A stretch of DNA of 64,000 nt from Pseudoalteromonas sp. GCY (GCF_016695175.1 NZ_CP068022.1:606001-670000), one strand, 5' to 3'; shown: positions 18,296 through 27,441, counted from the first letter of the stretch. The notes: generated by a model not told the origin, from the sequence alone. Program-made: numbers and translations.

Positions 18296-19903
18296 ATGAA
18301 CAATAAAAACAAACTTTACCTTAAGGAAAGCGTATATTTCGAACCTTTATTCAATAACTGGTATGCGTGGCCATACTTAATCCCTCCAATCACATCCGCG
18401 CGCCATACTACAAACACTCACAGAAGAATAATGAGTTCGTTTGTTAATAATTACCAACTACACTTATTAGCAAAAGGTCAGTCAGCACTTACTGGCGGTG
18501 AGTTTTTAAACTGTTCTGAAGCACAAATAGAAGATATCAAGAAGCTAATAGCAAAAATAGATAATGAATTGAGCGATGTTGTCTCCCTTTCCAAAGCTGT
18601 AAAGGAATTGGATGAGCTATTGCTGTCTCACACGAGTGGAGAATCCGTAGAGCACTTATATGCTCAAGTTCCAGAACCACTAAAAGGGTACGTGGAACTA
18701 ACGATGGACATGTACCATAACGCGGGATACCGTCTGATAGAACCACTGCTGTACAACAGCACTTATTACAAGCCTCATCTACAGAGTGTCTCCTTCGGTT
18801 CACTCGAAAAGGTGGAAGAAAGACCTTTTGTTCTAAGCACCCCCAGATTACCTGACGACAACCATTGCCAATTCGATATCCAATTTGCGAACAAAGATCT
18901 AGATACCCTATTTGCATGCCGGACAACCCCCATATATGGGCATGAAATTAAGGAAATTCTGGAAAAGTACAACGCCAGTGGCGGGTTAGATTGGAGAGCC
19001 TTATTCACCGAAACACCACCCCATCGAACTTCAACGCCGCCAACTGAAGGTGTCCGTCTCAAGTATACCGGCCATGCTGGCTTTCTTATTGAAACACCAA
19101 ATTCTGCCATCCTGATCGATCCTAGCATAGCATCACCAACACCTGATACTAGAGACAAAATGGTTTCCTTTGCCGAATTACCGGAAAAAATTGACTACAT
19201 TTGCCTTACACATAACCATCAGGATCATATTTCTTTAGAAACCCTACTTCAGCTAAGACATAAAACAGATCTAGTTCTGGCGCCTAAAAACAATGGAGGT
19301 AGCCTTGCCGACCCATCAGTGAAACTCCTGCTCTCTCAGTTAGGTTTTAAGATAATGGAAGTAGAAGATATGGAGTTACTCCCGTTTGCTGACGGTTCCA
19401 TTAGGGCGATCCCGTTTCTGGGTGAGCATGGTGATCTCAACATTCGCTCGAAAACAGCCTGGCTCATTGAAAGCGCTGGTCAGAAAATGTTTTTTGGCGC
19501 CGATTCATCTAATCTAGATCCTGCCATGTACAAGCACATTCAAAACACGGTTGGCGATGTGGATTTACTTGCTATCGGCATGGAATGTATAGGCGCACCA
19601 TACACATGGTTATATGGTGCACTTTATACACAGACTGTAAGCCGGAAAGTAAAAGAGTCCAGGCGCCTGAACGGCGCAGATTTTGAGCAAGCAGTGCATA
19701 TGATTGAAACCTTCTCTCCTAAACAAGTTTATATTTACGCACTGGGTATTGAACCTTGGTACAAATATTTTATGGGCTTGGATTACGATGATGATGCTGA
19801 GCAGATTATTCAGTCCGACAAGTTGATAAAATCCTGCGATTCAAAAGACATACCCTGTCAACGATTAGTTGAAAGAAACGTAATTACCCTACCCACTAAT
19901 TGA
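18296..19903 (+). CDS. CmlA-type diiron beta-hydroxylase (MBL fold) acting on carrier-bound amino acid
   Basis: A 535-residue protein with an N-terminal dimerisation-type domain (WYAWPYLIPP near residue 25-35) and a C-terminal metallo-beta-lactamase fold. Length and layout match CmlA, the chloramphenicol-pathway enzyme (about 532 residues) that uses a non-haem diiron centre and O2 to beta-hydroxylate an aminoacyl group on an NRPS carrier domain. The ligand set fits closely: HNHQDH gives His306, His308, Asp310, His311; Glu377 (in GEHGD) occupies the position of the diagnostic CmlA glutamate; Asp403 is the bridging residue; His468 in QAVHMIE is the likely last ligand. It is therefore not a beta-lactamase. 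First gene of the rightward unit, start supported by AAGGAATTAG upstream. Likely substrate: an amino acid loaded by one of the NRPS A domains other than glycine (inferred). Confidence 0.85.
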   Translation: MNNKNKLYLKESVYFEPLFNNWYAWPYLIPPITSARHTTNTHRRIMSSFVNNYQLHLLAKGQSALTGGEFLNCSEAQIEDIKKLIAKIDNELSDVVSLSKAVKELDELLLSHTSGESVEHLYAQVPEPLKGYVELTMDMYHNAGYRLIEPLLYNSTYYKPHLQSVSFGSLEKVEERPFVLSTPRLPDDNHCQFDIQFANKDLDTLFACRTTPIYGHEIKEILEKYNASGGLDWRALFTETPPHRTSTPPTEGVRLKYTGHAGFLIETPNSAILIDPSIASPTPDTRDKMVSFAELPEKIDYICLTHNHQDHISLETLLQLRHKTDLVLAPKNNGGSLADPSVKLLLSQLGFKIMEVEDMELLPFADGSIRAIPFLGEHGDLNIRSKTAWLIESAGQKMFFGADSSNLDPAMYKHIQNTVGDVDLLAIGMECIGAPYTWLYGALYTQTVSRKVKESRRLNGADFEQAVHMIETFSPKQVYIYALGIEPWYKYFMGLDYDDDAEQIIQSDKLIKSCDSKDIPCQRLVERNVITLPTN

Positions 19904-19931
19904 TTACTTTGCTCATGATGGGAGAAAAAAC

Positions 19932-21590
19932 TTGATCGTTGAAATAGCAAAAGCTCATAAGAGCAAGCTAATACTATCTACCATACTTAGCACCTGCGCT
20001 TCGTTTGCGGGTATTGGAGTGCTTGCTGCTATAAATGATGCTATCACCACAGATATTAGTGATGCCTGGCAAGCACTCTATTTACTGGGACTAATCATAA
20101 TGATGTTTCTTGTAGGCTTTTTGTCACAATTCATCTTTTCGCTCTTGGGCGCGAAGGTTGTAAGAAGCCTCCGGGAGAGTATGTTCCAGCGTATTATCAA
20201 CACTGAATTTAGTACACTCGATACAATTGGTGGCCACCGACTCTTAGCAACCCTGAATTCTGATGTTGCTAGCATTGCGCATGCGCTCACTATGGCGCCA
20301 ATGCTGTTTTTCAACCTGACAACCCTGTTGCTCTGTTTCCTGTACCTAGGCTACTTGTCAGTCGTTCATCTGCTCCTATTACTGTCGATTTTGGTCGTCG
20401 CGGTCACGGTCACGTGGTTTATGATGCGATTGGGAAATCGTTATTTCTCTATTTTGCGGGAACATGAAGACTCTCTGTTTGGCTTCGTGCAGCAGCTTGT
20501 AGATGGCGGGAGAGAGCTTAGTTTATCAGCAAAACGCAGTGATTTCTTTCTGAACAAGCAAGCTTTACCCTGCATGGCAGATGTCTACCACGCGGATGTA
20601 AAAGCTGCAAAATATTGGAGTTTAAGCAGAAACTGGGCTAATGCAATGCTGTTTTTTGCACTCGCCAGTGTCGTACTGAGTGCAAAAACCTGGTTACCCA
20701 CTAACATTGAAATCATCAGTGCCTTTTTGCTGGTCATTACCTACTTGATAGGACCTTTGACCTCCATCATGAATAGCTTTGAGGGTTTGGCGCGAGGCAA
20801 GGTTGCATATTCAAAAATTAAATCTTTGCAGATTGCCGTCAGCCAAGACCTACCCCAACATGAGCAGCCCTCACCTTTACCCAGTACAATCAAAATCACC
20901 AATCTGACTTACAGCTACCCACAAAAAGAAGATGACTACTCATTTCAAATTGGCCCTGTCACGATGGAACTCCCTGCCAATGAGGTGTCGTTTATATGTG
21001 GTGGAAACGGTAGCGGAAAGTCAAGCTTTGCCAAACTTATCAATGGCTTATATTTACCACATGATGGTAAAATTGAAATTGGTGAGTGGTCCTTAAGATC
21101 ACACAATGTTCAAGCCTATAGGGCGTTGTTCAGTACTATTTTTTCGGACTTTTACTTGTTTGATACCGCACTCAATAGCCAGGGTAACCCAGCCGACGAC
21201 GAGCAAATCAACGCGCTTATTGAAAAGCTAGAGTTAACTGACAAAGTAAAAGTTGATCAGGGACGTTTATCTACCACCAAACTCTCTCATGGCCAGAGAA
21301 AGCGCTTAGCTTTGCTGTTGGTATTTCTGGAAGATTCTCCCTACTACATCCTAGACGAATGGGCCGCCGACCAAGATCCATACTTCAGAGAGTTGTTTTA
21401 TAAAACGTTACTACCTGAGCTCAAACGCAAAAACAAAACGGTTCTTGTGATTAGTCACGATGAGCAGTACTTTCATGTCGCTGACAACCTTTTTAAGTTT
21501 GATCAAGGTAAGTTGGTTAGCCACATTACACAAAAACATCAAAATGGCACATCTTTAACTGAGCAAACACAAAATACCAGCTCAACCTAA
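19932..21590 (+). CDS. PvdE/SyrD-type cyclic-peptide ABC exporter (fused TMD-NBD)
   Basis: A 552-residue ABC half-transporter: about six N-terminal hydrophobic segments (residues about 15-290), then a nucleotide-binding domain with GGNGSGKSS (Walker A), LSHGQRKRLAL (signature) and YYILDEWAADQDP (Walker B). The DEWAADQDP tail and the length are typical of the SyrD/PvdE family that moves NRPS products across the inner membrane; PvdE sends acylated ferribactin to the periplasm. Translation starts with TTG at 19932, preceded by GGGAG. It lies 28 bp after the CmlA-like gene and 40 bp before the acylase gene, consistent with one operon. Expected role: export of the NRPS/PKS product, probably still acylated, to the periplasm. 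The substrate is inferred from context. Confidence 0.9.
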   Translation: MIVEIAKAHKSKLILSTILSTCASFAGIGVLAAINDAITTDISDAWQALYLLGLIIMMFLVGFLSQFIFSLLGAKVVRSLRESMFQRIINTEFSTLDTIGGHRLLATLNSDVASIAHALTMAPMLFFNLTTLLLCFLYLGYLSVVHLLLLLSILVVAVTVTWFMMRLGNRYFSILREHEDSLFGFVQQLVDGGRELSLSAKRSDFFLNKQALPCMADVYHADVKAAKYWSLSRNWANAMLFFALASVVLSAKTWLPTNIEIISAFLLVITYLIGPLTSIMNSFEGLARGKVAYSKIKSLQIAVSQDLPQHEQPSPLPSTIKITNLTYSYPQKEDDYSFQIGPVTMELPANEVSFICGGNGSGKSSFAKLINGLYLPHDGKIEIGEWSLRSHNVQAYRALFSTIFSDFYLFDTALNSQGNPADDEQINALIEKLELTDKVKVDQGRLSTTKLSHGQRKRLALLLVFLEDSPYYILDEWAADQDPYFRELFYKTLLPELKRKNKTVLVISHDEQYFHVADNLFKFDQGKLVSHITQKHQNGTSLTEQTQNTSST

Positions 21591-21630
21591 TAATTAAAAC
21601 GATAAACACTAAAATACGAGGTCATAGTAA

Positions 21631-24162
21631 ATGAACAAAACCCTAATTTCGTTGTCGGCGATTGCACTTACCTGCCTATCAGGCTGCTCTGACGATGATA
21701 AACATCCTGTAATATTACCACCTGATGACCAAGGCGTGGAAGAACCAGCAGAACCGAAAATTAGCTATATTATCCAAGACGATAAAATTTTTGAGGAGGG
21801 TGCCCAATATAAGGTAGAGATTAAGCGCACCACCTATGGGGTACCTCATATAAAAGCGAATAATTTAGAGAGCGCCGCTTTTGGTAATGGCTATGCTCAG
21901 GCTGAAGATAACATATGTTTTATTTCCGACGAAATTGTCAGAGTCAATTCTGAGCGCTCAAAGTACCACGGCCCAGATTTAGCTACATTTGAAGATAATA
22001 TCAACTTGATGACTGACTTTGTTTACAAATTTCTAAAACTAAAAGAAAAAGCACAAGAAAATTTGCCACAACTGAGCCAAGAGTCGCAAGCACTTATAAA
22101 AGGGTATGTGAAGGGATACAACCACTACTTTGCTGAGGCTAAAAGTAAACAAACGTTACCAGAACAATGCGCTACGGCACCTTGGTTACGCCAAATTAAT
22201 GAGGTCGATGTCTTAACCTATCTCTACGCCAATGCAATTTCAACGGGTCTTGGCGGCAGCATTTTTTCACTGGCATATGCCAATCCTGGGGACACACTAG
22301 AGTGGCAACCCAGACCGATTCAAGAGAAAGCGAGGGTGTCAGGATTACGGACAAAAAACATAACCAGTATTATGGACAAACCTAAGTCAGGTTTTGGCTC
22401 TAATGCCTGGGGCTTAGGAAAAGAAGCGACCGAAAACGGCAAAGGGATACTTCTAGCCAACCCCCATTACCCACATTCCGGCGCATATCGCTTCTGGCAA
22501 GCTCATATGGAAATTCCAGGAGTACTCAACGTTTCCGGTGCGTCTCTGATGGGGATCCCCGGCATAGTGAATATAGGATTTAATGACAACATTGCCTGGA
22601 CTCATACACTGTCAGATGCCACAACACGCGCTTTCTATCAATTGCAACTCAAGCCGGGCGACCGCACTACTTACCTAATGGATGGTAAGGAACATAAGAT
22701 TGAGGTTGAAAGGATCAAAGTTGATGCCTTGATCAACGGTACCATCGTCACTCTAGAAAAAGACTTCTACTTTACGGACCACGGACCCCTTATTGAAGCC
22801 CAAGGAATTATCCCCTGGAATGATCAAAATGCGTATATAGTCAACGACACAAATTTATATAATAACGAATTACTTGATCACTGGCTTGCGGTAAATACAG
22901 CTCAAGATCTCGATTCGTTTAAAGCAGCATTCAAAAAATTCGACGGGGTTGGTTATACAAATACGGTTTATGCAGATAAATCGGGACAGTCATTTTATAT
23001 TGATGATACTAACGTGCCAGCTCTCTCTGATGTAGTTCTAACTACCATCAAAGAAAGCCCGGTACTTAACGATATTCTCGTGAACAATGGTATTGCCGTT
23101 GTGCCTGCTTTTTCGAGCACAGTCTTCCATACACAAGCAGTCCCTTTTGATAAAACACCTCAGCTAACCAGCAGTCATTATGTACAAAACTCCAATGACA
23201 GTCACTGGGCAACAAACCTGGATAACTTACTTGAGGGCTATTCACCTTTGTATGGTCCGGAGAAAACACAACTGTCTCTTCGTACCAGAATGAGCCTCAC
23301 CATGTTGCAAGACAGCCGTGGCGATGACAACAAATTTTCAGGACAAGAAGTGGAAGATGCGTTGTTCTCCAATCGTATCTATTTTGGTGAAACCGTTGTA
23401 CCTCAGGTCATTATGCAATGTAAAGCCGCAGGAGATATGCCAATTCCCGTAGCTGAGGGCTTGTCAATCAGTGTTGCTCCTGGATGTAAAGCCCTGCAAG
23501 CTTGGAATATGAAGCAGGACAAGGACAGTATCGCAGGGCATTTAGTCAGAGAGCTGGCATCAGTAGCGTACTACATCCCTCATTTAACAGTACCATTTGA
23601 TCCAGCGGATCCTGTTAATACGCCTAATTCGCTAACCACAGATGGCACCGCACTTGCGGGGCTAGCAGTTGCGATGCTGAACGTACAAACAGCACAATGG
23701 CCACTGGATGCCAAACTGGGGGATGTTCAGTTCGTTGAAAACGTCAATGTAGATGGTAGTGAGCAACGAACACGCTTGCCTTGGGCTGGTACTCACGAAA
23801 TAGAAGGTGGTTTTAACACATTTGAAAGCTTCTACCAGTTTGATTCTTCTAGCTATCAGAAAAAGATTTACCCTGCCAGTATCAATGTCGCAACTCAACA
23901 GCCACTTGTCACCGGGCTCGGCAGCCAAGGTTATCAGGTTGGGTTTGGTTCTAGCTGGATAATGGTCGTTTCGTGGGACGAAAATGGGCCTATAGCGCGT
24001 GGTCTATTAACTCACTCTCAGTCTACAAACCCTCAGTCTGAACACTATGATGACCAAACACACTTATACTCTGAGCAGCCAATACTCAGACCTATTATTT
24101 TTAACTCGGCAGACATAAGCTTAGCTCTGATTTCTGAGTCAAACCTCCAGGTTGATAAATAG
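21631..24162 (+). CDS. PvdQ-like Ntn-hydrolase acylase (penicillin/AHL acylase family), lipoprotein
   Basis: An 843-residue secreted acylase. Signal peptide ends in a lipobox, LSGC with Cys19; Ser at +2 favours outer-membrane sorting, so the enzyme should face the periplasm. The alpha-chain region is followed by the self-processing site GFG-SNAWGLG; Ser257 would become the N-terminal nucleophile of the beta chain. Around it, LLANPHYPHSGAYRFWQ, GASLMGIPG, NIGFNDNIAWTHT and the general layout closely resemble PvdQ and aculeacin acylase, which remove fatty acyl chains. In the pyoverdine pathway PvdQ deacylates the exported precursor in the periplasm; the neighbouring PvdE-like exporter and the starter C domain of the NRPS make the same role likely here. 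Alternatives: quorum-signal (AHL) degradation or self-resistance by de-acylation. A hairpin follows the stop codon. Confidence 0.9.
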   Translation: MNKTLISLSAIALTCLSGCSDDDKHPVILPPDDQGVEEPAEPKISYIIQDDKIFEEGAQYKVEIKRTTYGVPHIKANNLESAAFGNGYAQAEDNICFISDEIVRVNSERSKYHGPDLATFEDNINLMTDFVYKFLKLKEKAQENLPQLSQESQALIKGYVKGYNHYFAEAKSKQTLPEQCATAPWLRQINEVDVLTYLYANAISTGLGGSIFSLAYANPGDTLEWQPRPIQEKARVSGLRTKNITSIMDKPKSGFGSNAWGLGKEATENGKGILLANPHYPHSGAYRFWQAHMEIPGVLNVSGASLMGIPGIVNIGFNDNIAWTHTLSDATTRAFYQLQLKPGDRTTYLMDGKEHKIEVERIKVDALINGTIVTLEKDFYFTDHGPLIEAQGIIPWNDQNAYIVNDTNLYNNELLDHWLAVNTAQDLDSFKAAFKKFDGVGYTNTVYADKSGQSFYIDDTNVPALSDVVLTTIKESPVLNDILVNNGIAVVPAFSSTVFHTQAVPFDKTPQLTSSHYVQNSNDSHWATNLDNLLEGYSPLYGPEKTQLSLRTRMSLTMLQDSRGDDNKFSGQEVEDALFSNRIYFGETVVPQVIMQCKAAGDMPIPVAEGLSISVAPGCKALQAWNMKQDKDSIAGHLVRELASVAYYIPHLTVPFDPADPVNTPNSLTTDGTALAGLAVAMLNVQTAQWPLDAKLGDVQFVENVNVDGSEQRTRLPWAGTHEIEGGFNTFESFYQFDSSSYQKKIYPASINVATQQPLVTGLGSQGYQVGFGSSWIMVVSWDENGPIARGLLTHSQSTNPQSEHYDDQTHLYSEQPILRPIIFNSADISLALISESNLQVDK

Positions 24163-24169
24163 CTTAGGA

Positions 24170-24199
24170 AGGAGTTGCACCTGTTAAGGTGTAACTCCT
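24170..24199 (+). terminator. Hairpin after the acylase gene
   Basis: Twelve-base arms AGGAGTTGCACC and GGTGTAACTCCT pair with one G-T wobble around a six-base loop, starting 8 bp after the acylase stop. There is no T-run behind it, so it may act as a weak terminator or mRNA-stabilising hairpin. Confidence 0.55.
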
Positions 24200-24309
24200 C
24201 ATAACACGGCGGATCACACTTTGTAAAAAGGATTTAACACCCAGCTCTTTTCTGATCTAATAACGCCCACATTATCACTATCTACGTGTTAATTAGGTCG
24301 TTATTTAGC

Positions 24310-24862
24310 CACCTTGAACTTGTTGAAGGTAAGCGTTCTTCCATTAACCAACATCATGATCTTACTGATGTTTTGTTTCTTATCATCTCAGCGCTTTTAT
24401 CCAGTTGTGAAGGCTGGAAAGATATCGAAGTGTTCGGGCATGGTAAACTACCGTAGCTCCGGCAGTTCAGAGCATTTAAGCACGGTATTCCAACGCGACA
24501 TAGCATTGCACGTATTCTTAAAACAGTGGAAGCTGATTCGCTGACTTTTATCTTGTTCAGTTGGGTCAACCAACAGCACTCTCATTCTAGTGATCCGATA
24601 ATTTCGTTTGATGGTAAAACCCTGCATGGAGCCAGCAAAAAACGTAAGAATAACTTACACGTGGTGTCCGCTTTTGATTGTGAGTCTGGTTTAACTTTGT
24701 ATCCGCGTACAGTAGAAAGTAAATCAGATAACACTTTATAAAGCAGTCACTTCATGTTTTGAAATAGCCTTTGAAGAAGAGAATGTTTTGCCTGATGATG
24801 TACAAGTCAGCAGTAGCCATGGGCGCCGGGACTTACTTCGCTGGTCGCAGCCGAAAGACACT
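24310..24862 (+). pseudogene. ISAs1-family transposase remnant
   Basis: The reading frame starting near 24312 encodes recognisable ISAs1 transposase pieces (HHDLTDVLFLIISALLSS, CEGWKDIEVFGHG, HSIARILKTVEADS, FDGKTLHGASKK, SGLTLYPRTVESK). An in-frame TAG at 24454-24456 replaces what should be a Trp codon (the intact element at 26-27 kb has DWLRQYRPF here), and the coding sequence stops at about 24741. A jump then leads to a short piece (VSSSHGRRD) that belongs much nearer the C-terminal half. The DDE core is therefore incomplete and the gene dead. It is a different, diverged relative of the intact ISAs1 transposase close by, in opposite orientation. It is truncated at about 24,866 by the next IS copy. 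Confidence 0.8.
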
Positions 24863-25099
24863 GTAAGTCGTCAATTCTGAATATTGGCGTTTTGATGCTT
24901 AGACTGGCCGCACAAAATCAGTCCAGACTAAGCATTATTTTTATTGACAACTACGTTATTATAGAACACTTCGCGCTGCTAATAGCTGCTATAAAATCCT
25001 GGCATAAAAACGCCGCAGTTGGGCTAGAATTTTACGGCAGTTTTGGCCTACTTAAGCTTATCACCGAGCTTTCCTTTCAAGCGGTTAAGACCCAAGTGA

Positions 25100-25938
25100 C
25101 CGTCCTGTTTCATGTGCCCGATGATTGGCTCTATCGCATTGCGTCGCCTGAGTTTTTTCTTAATGCTCGGTGTCACTCCGCGCTTTTGCCCTGCAATATA
25201 CACATCATAATGCTAAGTGTCCTCGATAACCCCTATCTACAAAACAGCTGTACGGCCTTTTATCTGTGACGTTTTCTACTATTCTCAACATTTCTCATAA
25301 CGTGCCACCGTCATAGGGGTTGCCATGCATTGCATGAGAGAAAACTACAAACTGCTCTTTAATGTTGCCGCGACAATCCCTTTGGCACCAAACTCATATG
25401 GCTTTGCGTTTTTTCCCTTGGAGATGCATTCAACACTCGGCTCATGTAGGCTATAGAATTTGTTTTACTCGTTTTTTCTTGCTTTAACAGCCGCTCAGCC
25501 TGTTGTAGGACATGGATAAACTCCTGACTCGGCTGCCCAGTGATTTTCCGCAAGATGTCTTTCACGCTCGTCTGAGATAGTTTTTCTGCTTTTTCAGTGT
25601 TTCTTCATGTATTTGAATTGTTTGGCATGAGCATAACACGCTACTTTTTGCGTTGCCTTAGCGCCCAATCACTCATCACTTTACCTAAGCATAATGCCCG
25701 TTTACTTAGCGAAACCAACTAGTTTATCGCAGCATTTTTCTAGTAGTTTACTGTCTGTTGAGTAGGCAACATTTTTCTCCATGGCATCGCTGTCTACGAC
25801 CACTTCCCGCAACCTTGAAGGCTTGATGGTATTACTTTTAAGGCCAGCATCAACAGTTAATGAAAACATCAATTCAACCCCATCCTCACCAATTCGCAGA
25901 AATATAGACAGAGTATCAAGTGATGGTGCATATGACAC
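25100..25938 (-). pseudogene. Decayed IS5-like transposase (copy 1)
   Basis: Minus-strand fragments match the transposase at 35,177-36,384: RIGEDGVELM and SLTVDAGLKSNTIKPS near 25,900-25,840, KLLEKCCDKLVGFAK near 25,720, MKDILRKITGQPSQEFIH near 25,560, and the C-terminal VYIAGQKRGVTPS near 25,200. Several frameshifts and stops separate them. The C-terminal tail shows the same deletion just before GGCCAAAACTGCCG as copy 2, so both copies descend from an already shortened element. Confidence 0.7.
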
Positions 25939-25992
25939 ACGCAGTTGCTATGAAGAGGTCGCAGAAAAAACGCGATTATGCGAGTGCCACCC
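25913..25992 (+). pseudogene. Fragment of a second IS5-type transposase
   Basis: Plus-strand frame reads DGAYDTRSCYEEVAEK followed by a degraded PRGGA, the typical second-Asp region of IS5-family transposases (GDGAYDTxxCY). It is about 26 codons long, unrelated to the flanking copy-1 sequence, and ends where ISAs1 begins. It is an orphan relic of an earlier insertion. Confidence 0.6.
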
Positions 25993-27186
25993 CAGGGGCG
26001 GAGCATACTTTGATTACTTATAAGCCAAAGAACACCTGTGCCCTAAATTTGTCGTTCCAGCCAGCAGTTTTCAATTTGCTACGTTGACTCGGTAAGCCGC
26101 ACTCACACTGCTTGAGCATATTCATTACAAAACGCCTGAATAGGGCCATATTTTCCACCGCACCATCGAGACAAATTCTTGATGCATCCTCTTTAAAAAC
26201 AACATCTAATACATAGTGCTGACCGTTCTCTATACGCCAGTGTTGGCGGATGTAGTGGCCTAGCATCTTATGTTTTGGTGACATTGAGCTGACGTAGTAG
26301 CTGGTATCAATACTGGTTTTACCGCCGCAGGCTCTGTGCCGTTCTACCGCGATGATGCTGCGGATTGTCGGCCAACGCGCCGCTAACGTTTCGTCTAATT
26401 TTGGCTTGAGTTGATACACTATCCGCGTCTCTGTGCGACCATGTGCCTGCTGCTTTACCTCGGTTACGACTTGCTCTTTACCAGCATCGAATACGCGTTG
26501 AAATTGCTCGGTTACAGCCTGGTGTAGCTTGGGTTGATTCTTTGTAACCTGTACCACAACATCGGCTTTTTTCGCAGCAATCGTTTCTAGTGTTTGCCGT
26601 TGACAATGTAGCGTATCCACTGTGATAACACTGCCCTTAATATCAAGCACTTCAAGCATTTGCCGCACAACACTTATCTCGCCTTGCTTGGTTTCGGTGG
26701 ACTGTTGTGACAATACTAACCCTGACTCTGTATCGTATGCAGTAACAAGTTGTAATGCCGCCTTTTTATCGCCGCGATATGAACCACGCAGTACTTTGCC
26801 GTCGAGTGCAATAACTGGTTTGCCTGCGGTTTGTCGCTGCTCGTTGACCCAGTTTAACAGCGCTTCCAGCAGTGACTCTGCCACCACAGATTTGAGGATC
26901 CGAGCGATGGTATGGCGCTTTGGGATCCCGTTTTTAAACGGCCGATACTGCCGCAACCAATCTTCCTTCGACTCGCCATGGAGCTGGATATCTTGCCAAC
27001 CTTCAGCACCTGCCATGATGGCACTAATAACAAGGAAAATGACATCAACTAAGTCGTGCTTTTTGTTAATATCAGAGCGAGTTTCTTCTACAACTGTAAG
27101 GTGTTCAATCAGATTCATAGGTTGCGCCTAGCAATGGGATTGGCGCTATTTGATCATAAATTAGCTAAAAGTGCGATCCCGCCCTG
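25993..27186 (-). mobile_element. Complete ISAs1-family insertion sequence
   Basis: About 1.19 kb around an intact transposase gene. The proposed ends are imperfect inverted repeats: CAGGGGCGGAGCATACTTTG on the left and, read inward on the other strand, CAGGGCGGGATCGCACTTTT on the right. Size and gene position fit ISAs1 elements. I could not see a clear target-site duplication, perhaps because the insertion was into already mosaic DNA. It separates the right-end 33-bp relic of IS copy 1 from the rest of that copy. Confidence 0.7.
26018..27118 (-). CDS. ISAs1-family transposase, intact
   Basis: A 366-residue DDE transposase. The N-terminal region (HDLVDVIFLVISAIMAG, EGWQDIQLHG) and the catalytic core are complete: first Asp in VIALDGKVLRGS, second Asp in ITVDTLHCQ, Glu in HWRIENGQHYVLDVVF. 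Full family length without stops, so probably functional. It fills nearly all of the ISAs1 element and reads opposite to the adjacent operon at 27.5 kb. A long open frame on its other strand is only a shadow. Confidence 0.93.
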   Translation of the reverse strand: MNLIEHLTVVEETRSDINKKHDLVDVIFLVISAIMAGAEGWQDIQLHGESKEDWLRQYRPFKNGIPKRHTIARILKSVVAESLLEALLNWVNEQRQTAGKPVIALDGKVLRGSYRGDKKAALQLVTAYDTESGLVLSQQSTETKQGEISVVRQMLEVLDIKGSVITVDTLHCQRQTLETIAAKKADVVVQVTKNQPKLHQAVTEQFQRVFDAGKEQVVTEVKQQAHGRTETRIVYQLKPKLDETLAARWPTIRSIIAVERHRACGGKTSIDTSYYVSSMSPKHKMLGHYIRQHWRIENGQHYVLDVVFKEDASRICLDGAVENMALFRRFVMNMLKQCECGLPSQRSKLKTAGWNDKFRAQVFFGL

Positions 27187-27337
27187 CACTTCAGAGTTGA
27201 ATTAGGGTTCAAGTAATTCAATAAATTAAATTGGTTTCAGGGTGGGTGTTTTATGTTTATGTTTATATTTATATAATAATTAAATTAACCACTATAAAAT
27301 TCAAAAAGCTTCCGCTTAAAAAATTACGATACAAAAA

Positions 27338-27375
27338 GTTCCCATTAAAGACTCGAAGTTTCCCACAAATGGGAA
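27338..27375 (+). promoter_or_regulatory. Candidate activator-binding palindromes upstream of the efflux operon
   Basis: A perfect inverted repeat TTCCCA-CAAA-TGGGAA (27360-27375) is preceded by another TTCCCA half-site (27339-27344), separated by about two helical turns. They lie roughly 50-90 bp upstream of the -24/-12 element at 27425, in the right area for enhancer-type binding of an NtrC-family activator. The activator would be the one encoded at the end of the same operon (inference). Confidence 0.5.
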
Positions 27376-27424
27376 TTCCTACATCATAAATAAGTAAAAA
27401 CACCTTATAATAAGCCATAAAACA

Positions 27425-27441
27425 TTGGCATAAAATTAGCT
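27425..27441 (+). promoter_or_regulatory. Candidate sigma54 (-24/-12) promoter
   Basis: TTGGCATAAAATTAGCT: GG and GC are exactly 10 bp apart, and TTGGCA matches the -24 box well; the -12 box is TAGCT in place of TTGCT. It ends 35 bp before the ATG of the adaptor gene at 27477. The same operon ends with a sigma54-dependent activator and a histidine kinase, which makes a sigma54 promoter here plausible. Confidence 0.6.

Larger units (their letters stand above)
24867..27248 (-). mobile_element. Degenerate mosaic IS copy 1, interrupted by ISAs1
   Basis: The left end (GTCGTCAATTCTGAATATTG) resembles the left end of the copy at 34,992 (GTCGGTCCTGAATATTG), and a 33-bp stretch ending GGTTTCAGG at 27,242 is the same as the right end of that copy. 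Between them, 24,880-25,905 is homologous to the 3' three-quarters of the transposase gene of that copy but carries many stops and indels. The N-terminal part of that gene is missing, replaced by a piece of another IS5-type transposase (25,913-25,992) and then by a complete ISAs1 element. So this is a nested, dead element. Exact ends are approximate. Confidence 0.75.

Noticed and set aside
18296..19903. Metallo-beta-lactamase or generic hydrolase call
   Set aside because: The Glu377 ligand, 535-residue length, N-terminal domain and NRPS context fit CmlA-type diiron oxygenases instead.
21631..24162. Penicillin G acylase as a beta-lactam resistance gene
   Set aside because: Motifs around the nucleophile are closer to PvdQ/aculeacin acylase, and it is in a peptide export context.
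24892..25269. 125-codon plus-strand frame
   Set aside because: Antisense to decayed transposase sequence of IS copy 1.
26622..27131. 169-codon open frame opposite the ISAs1 transposase
   Set aside because: Antisense shadow of an intact DDE transposase, with no ribosome binding site or recognisable protein.
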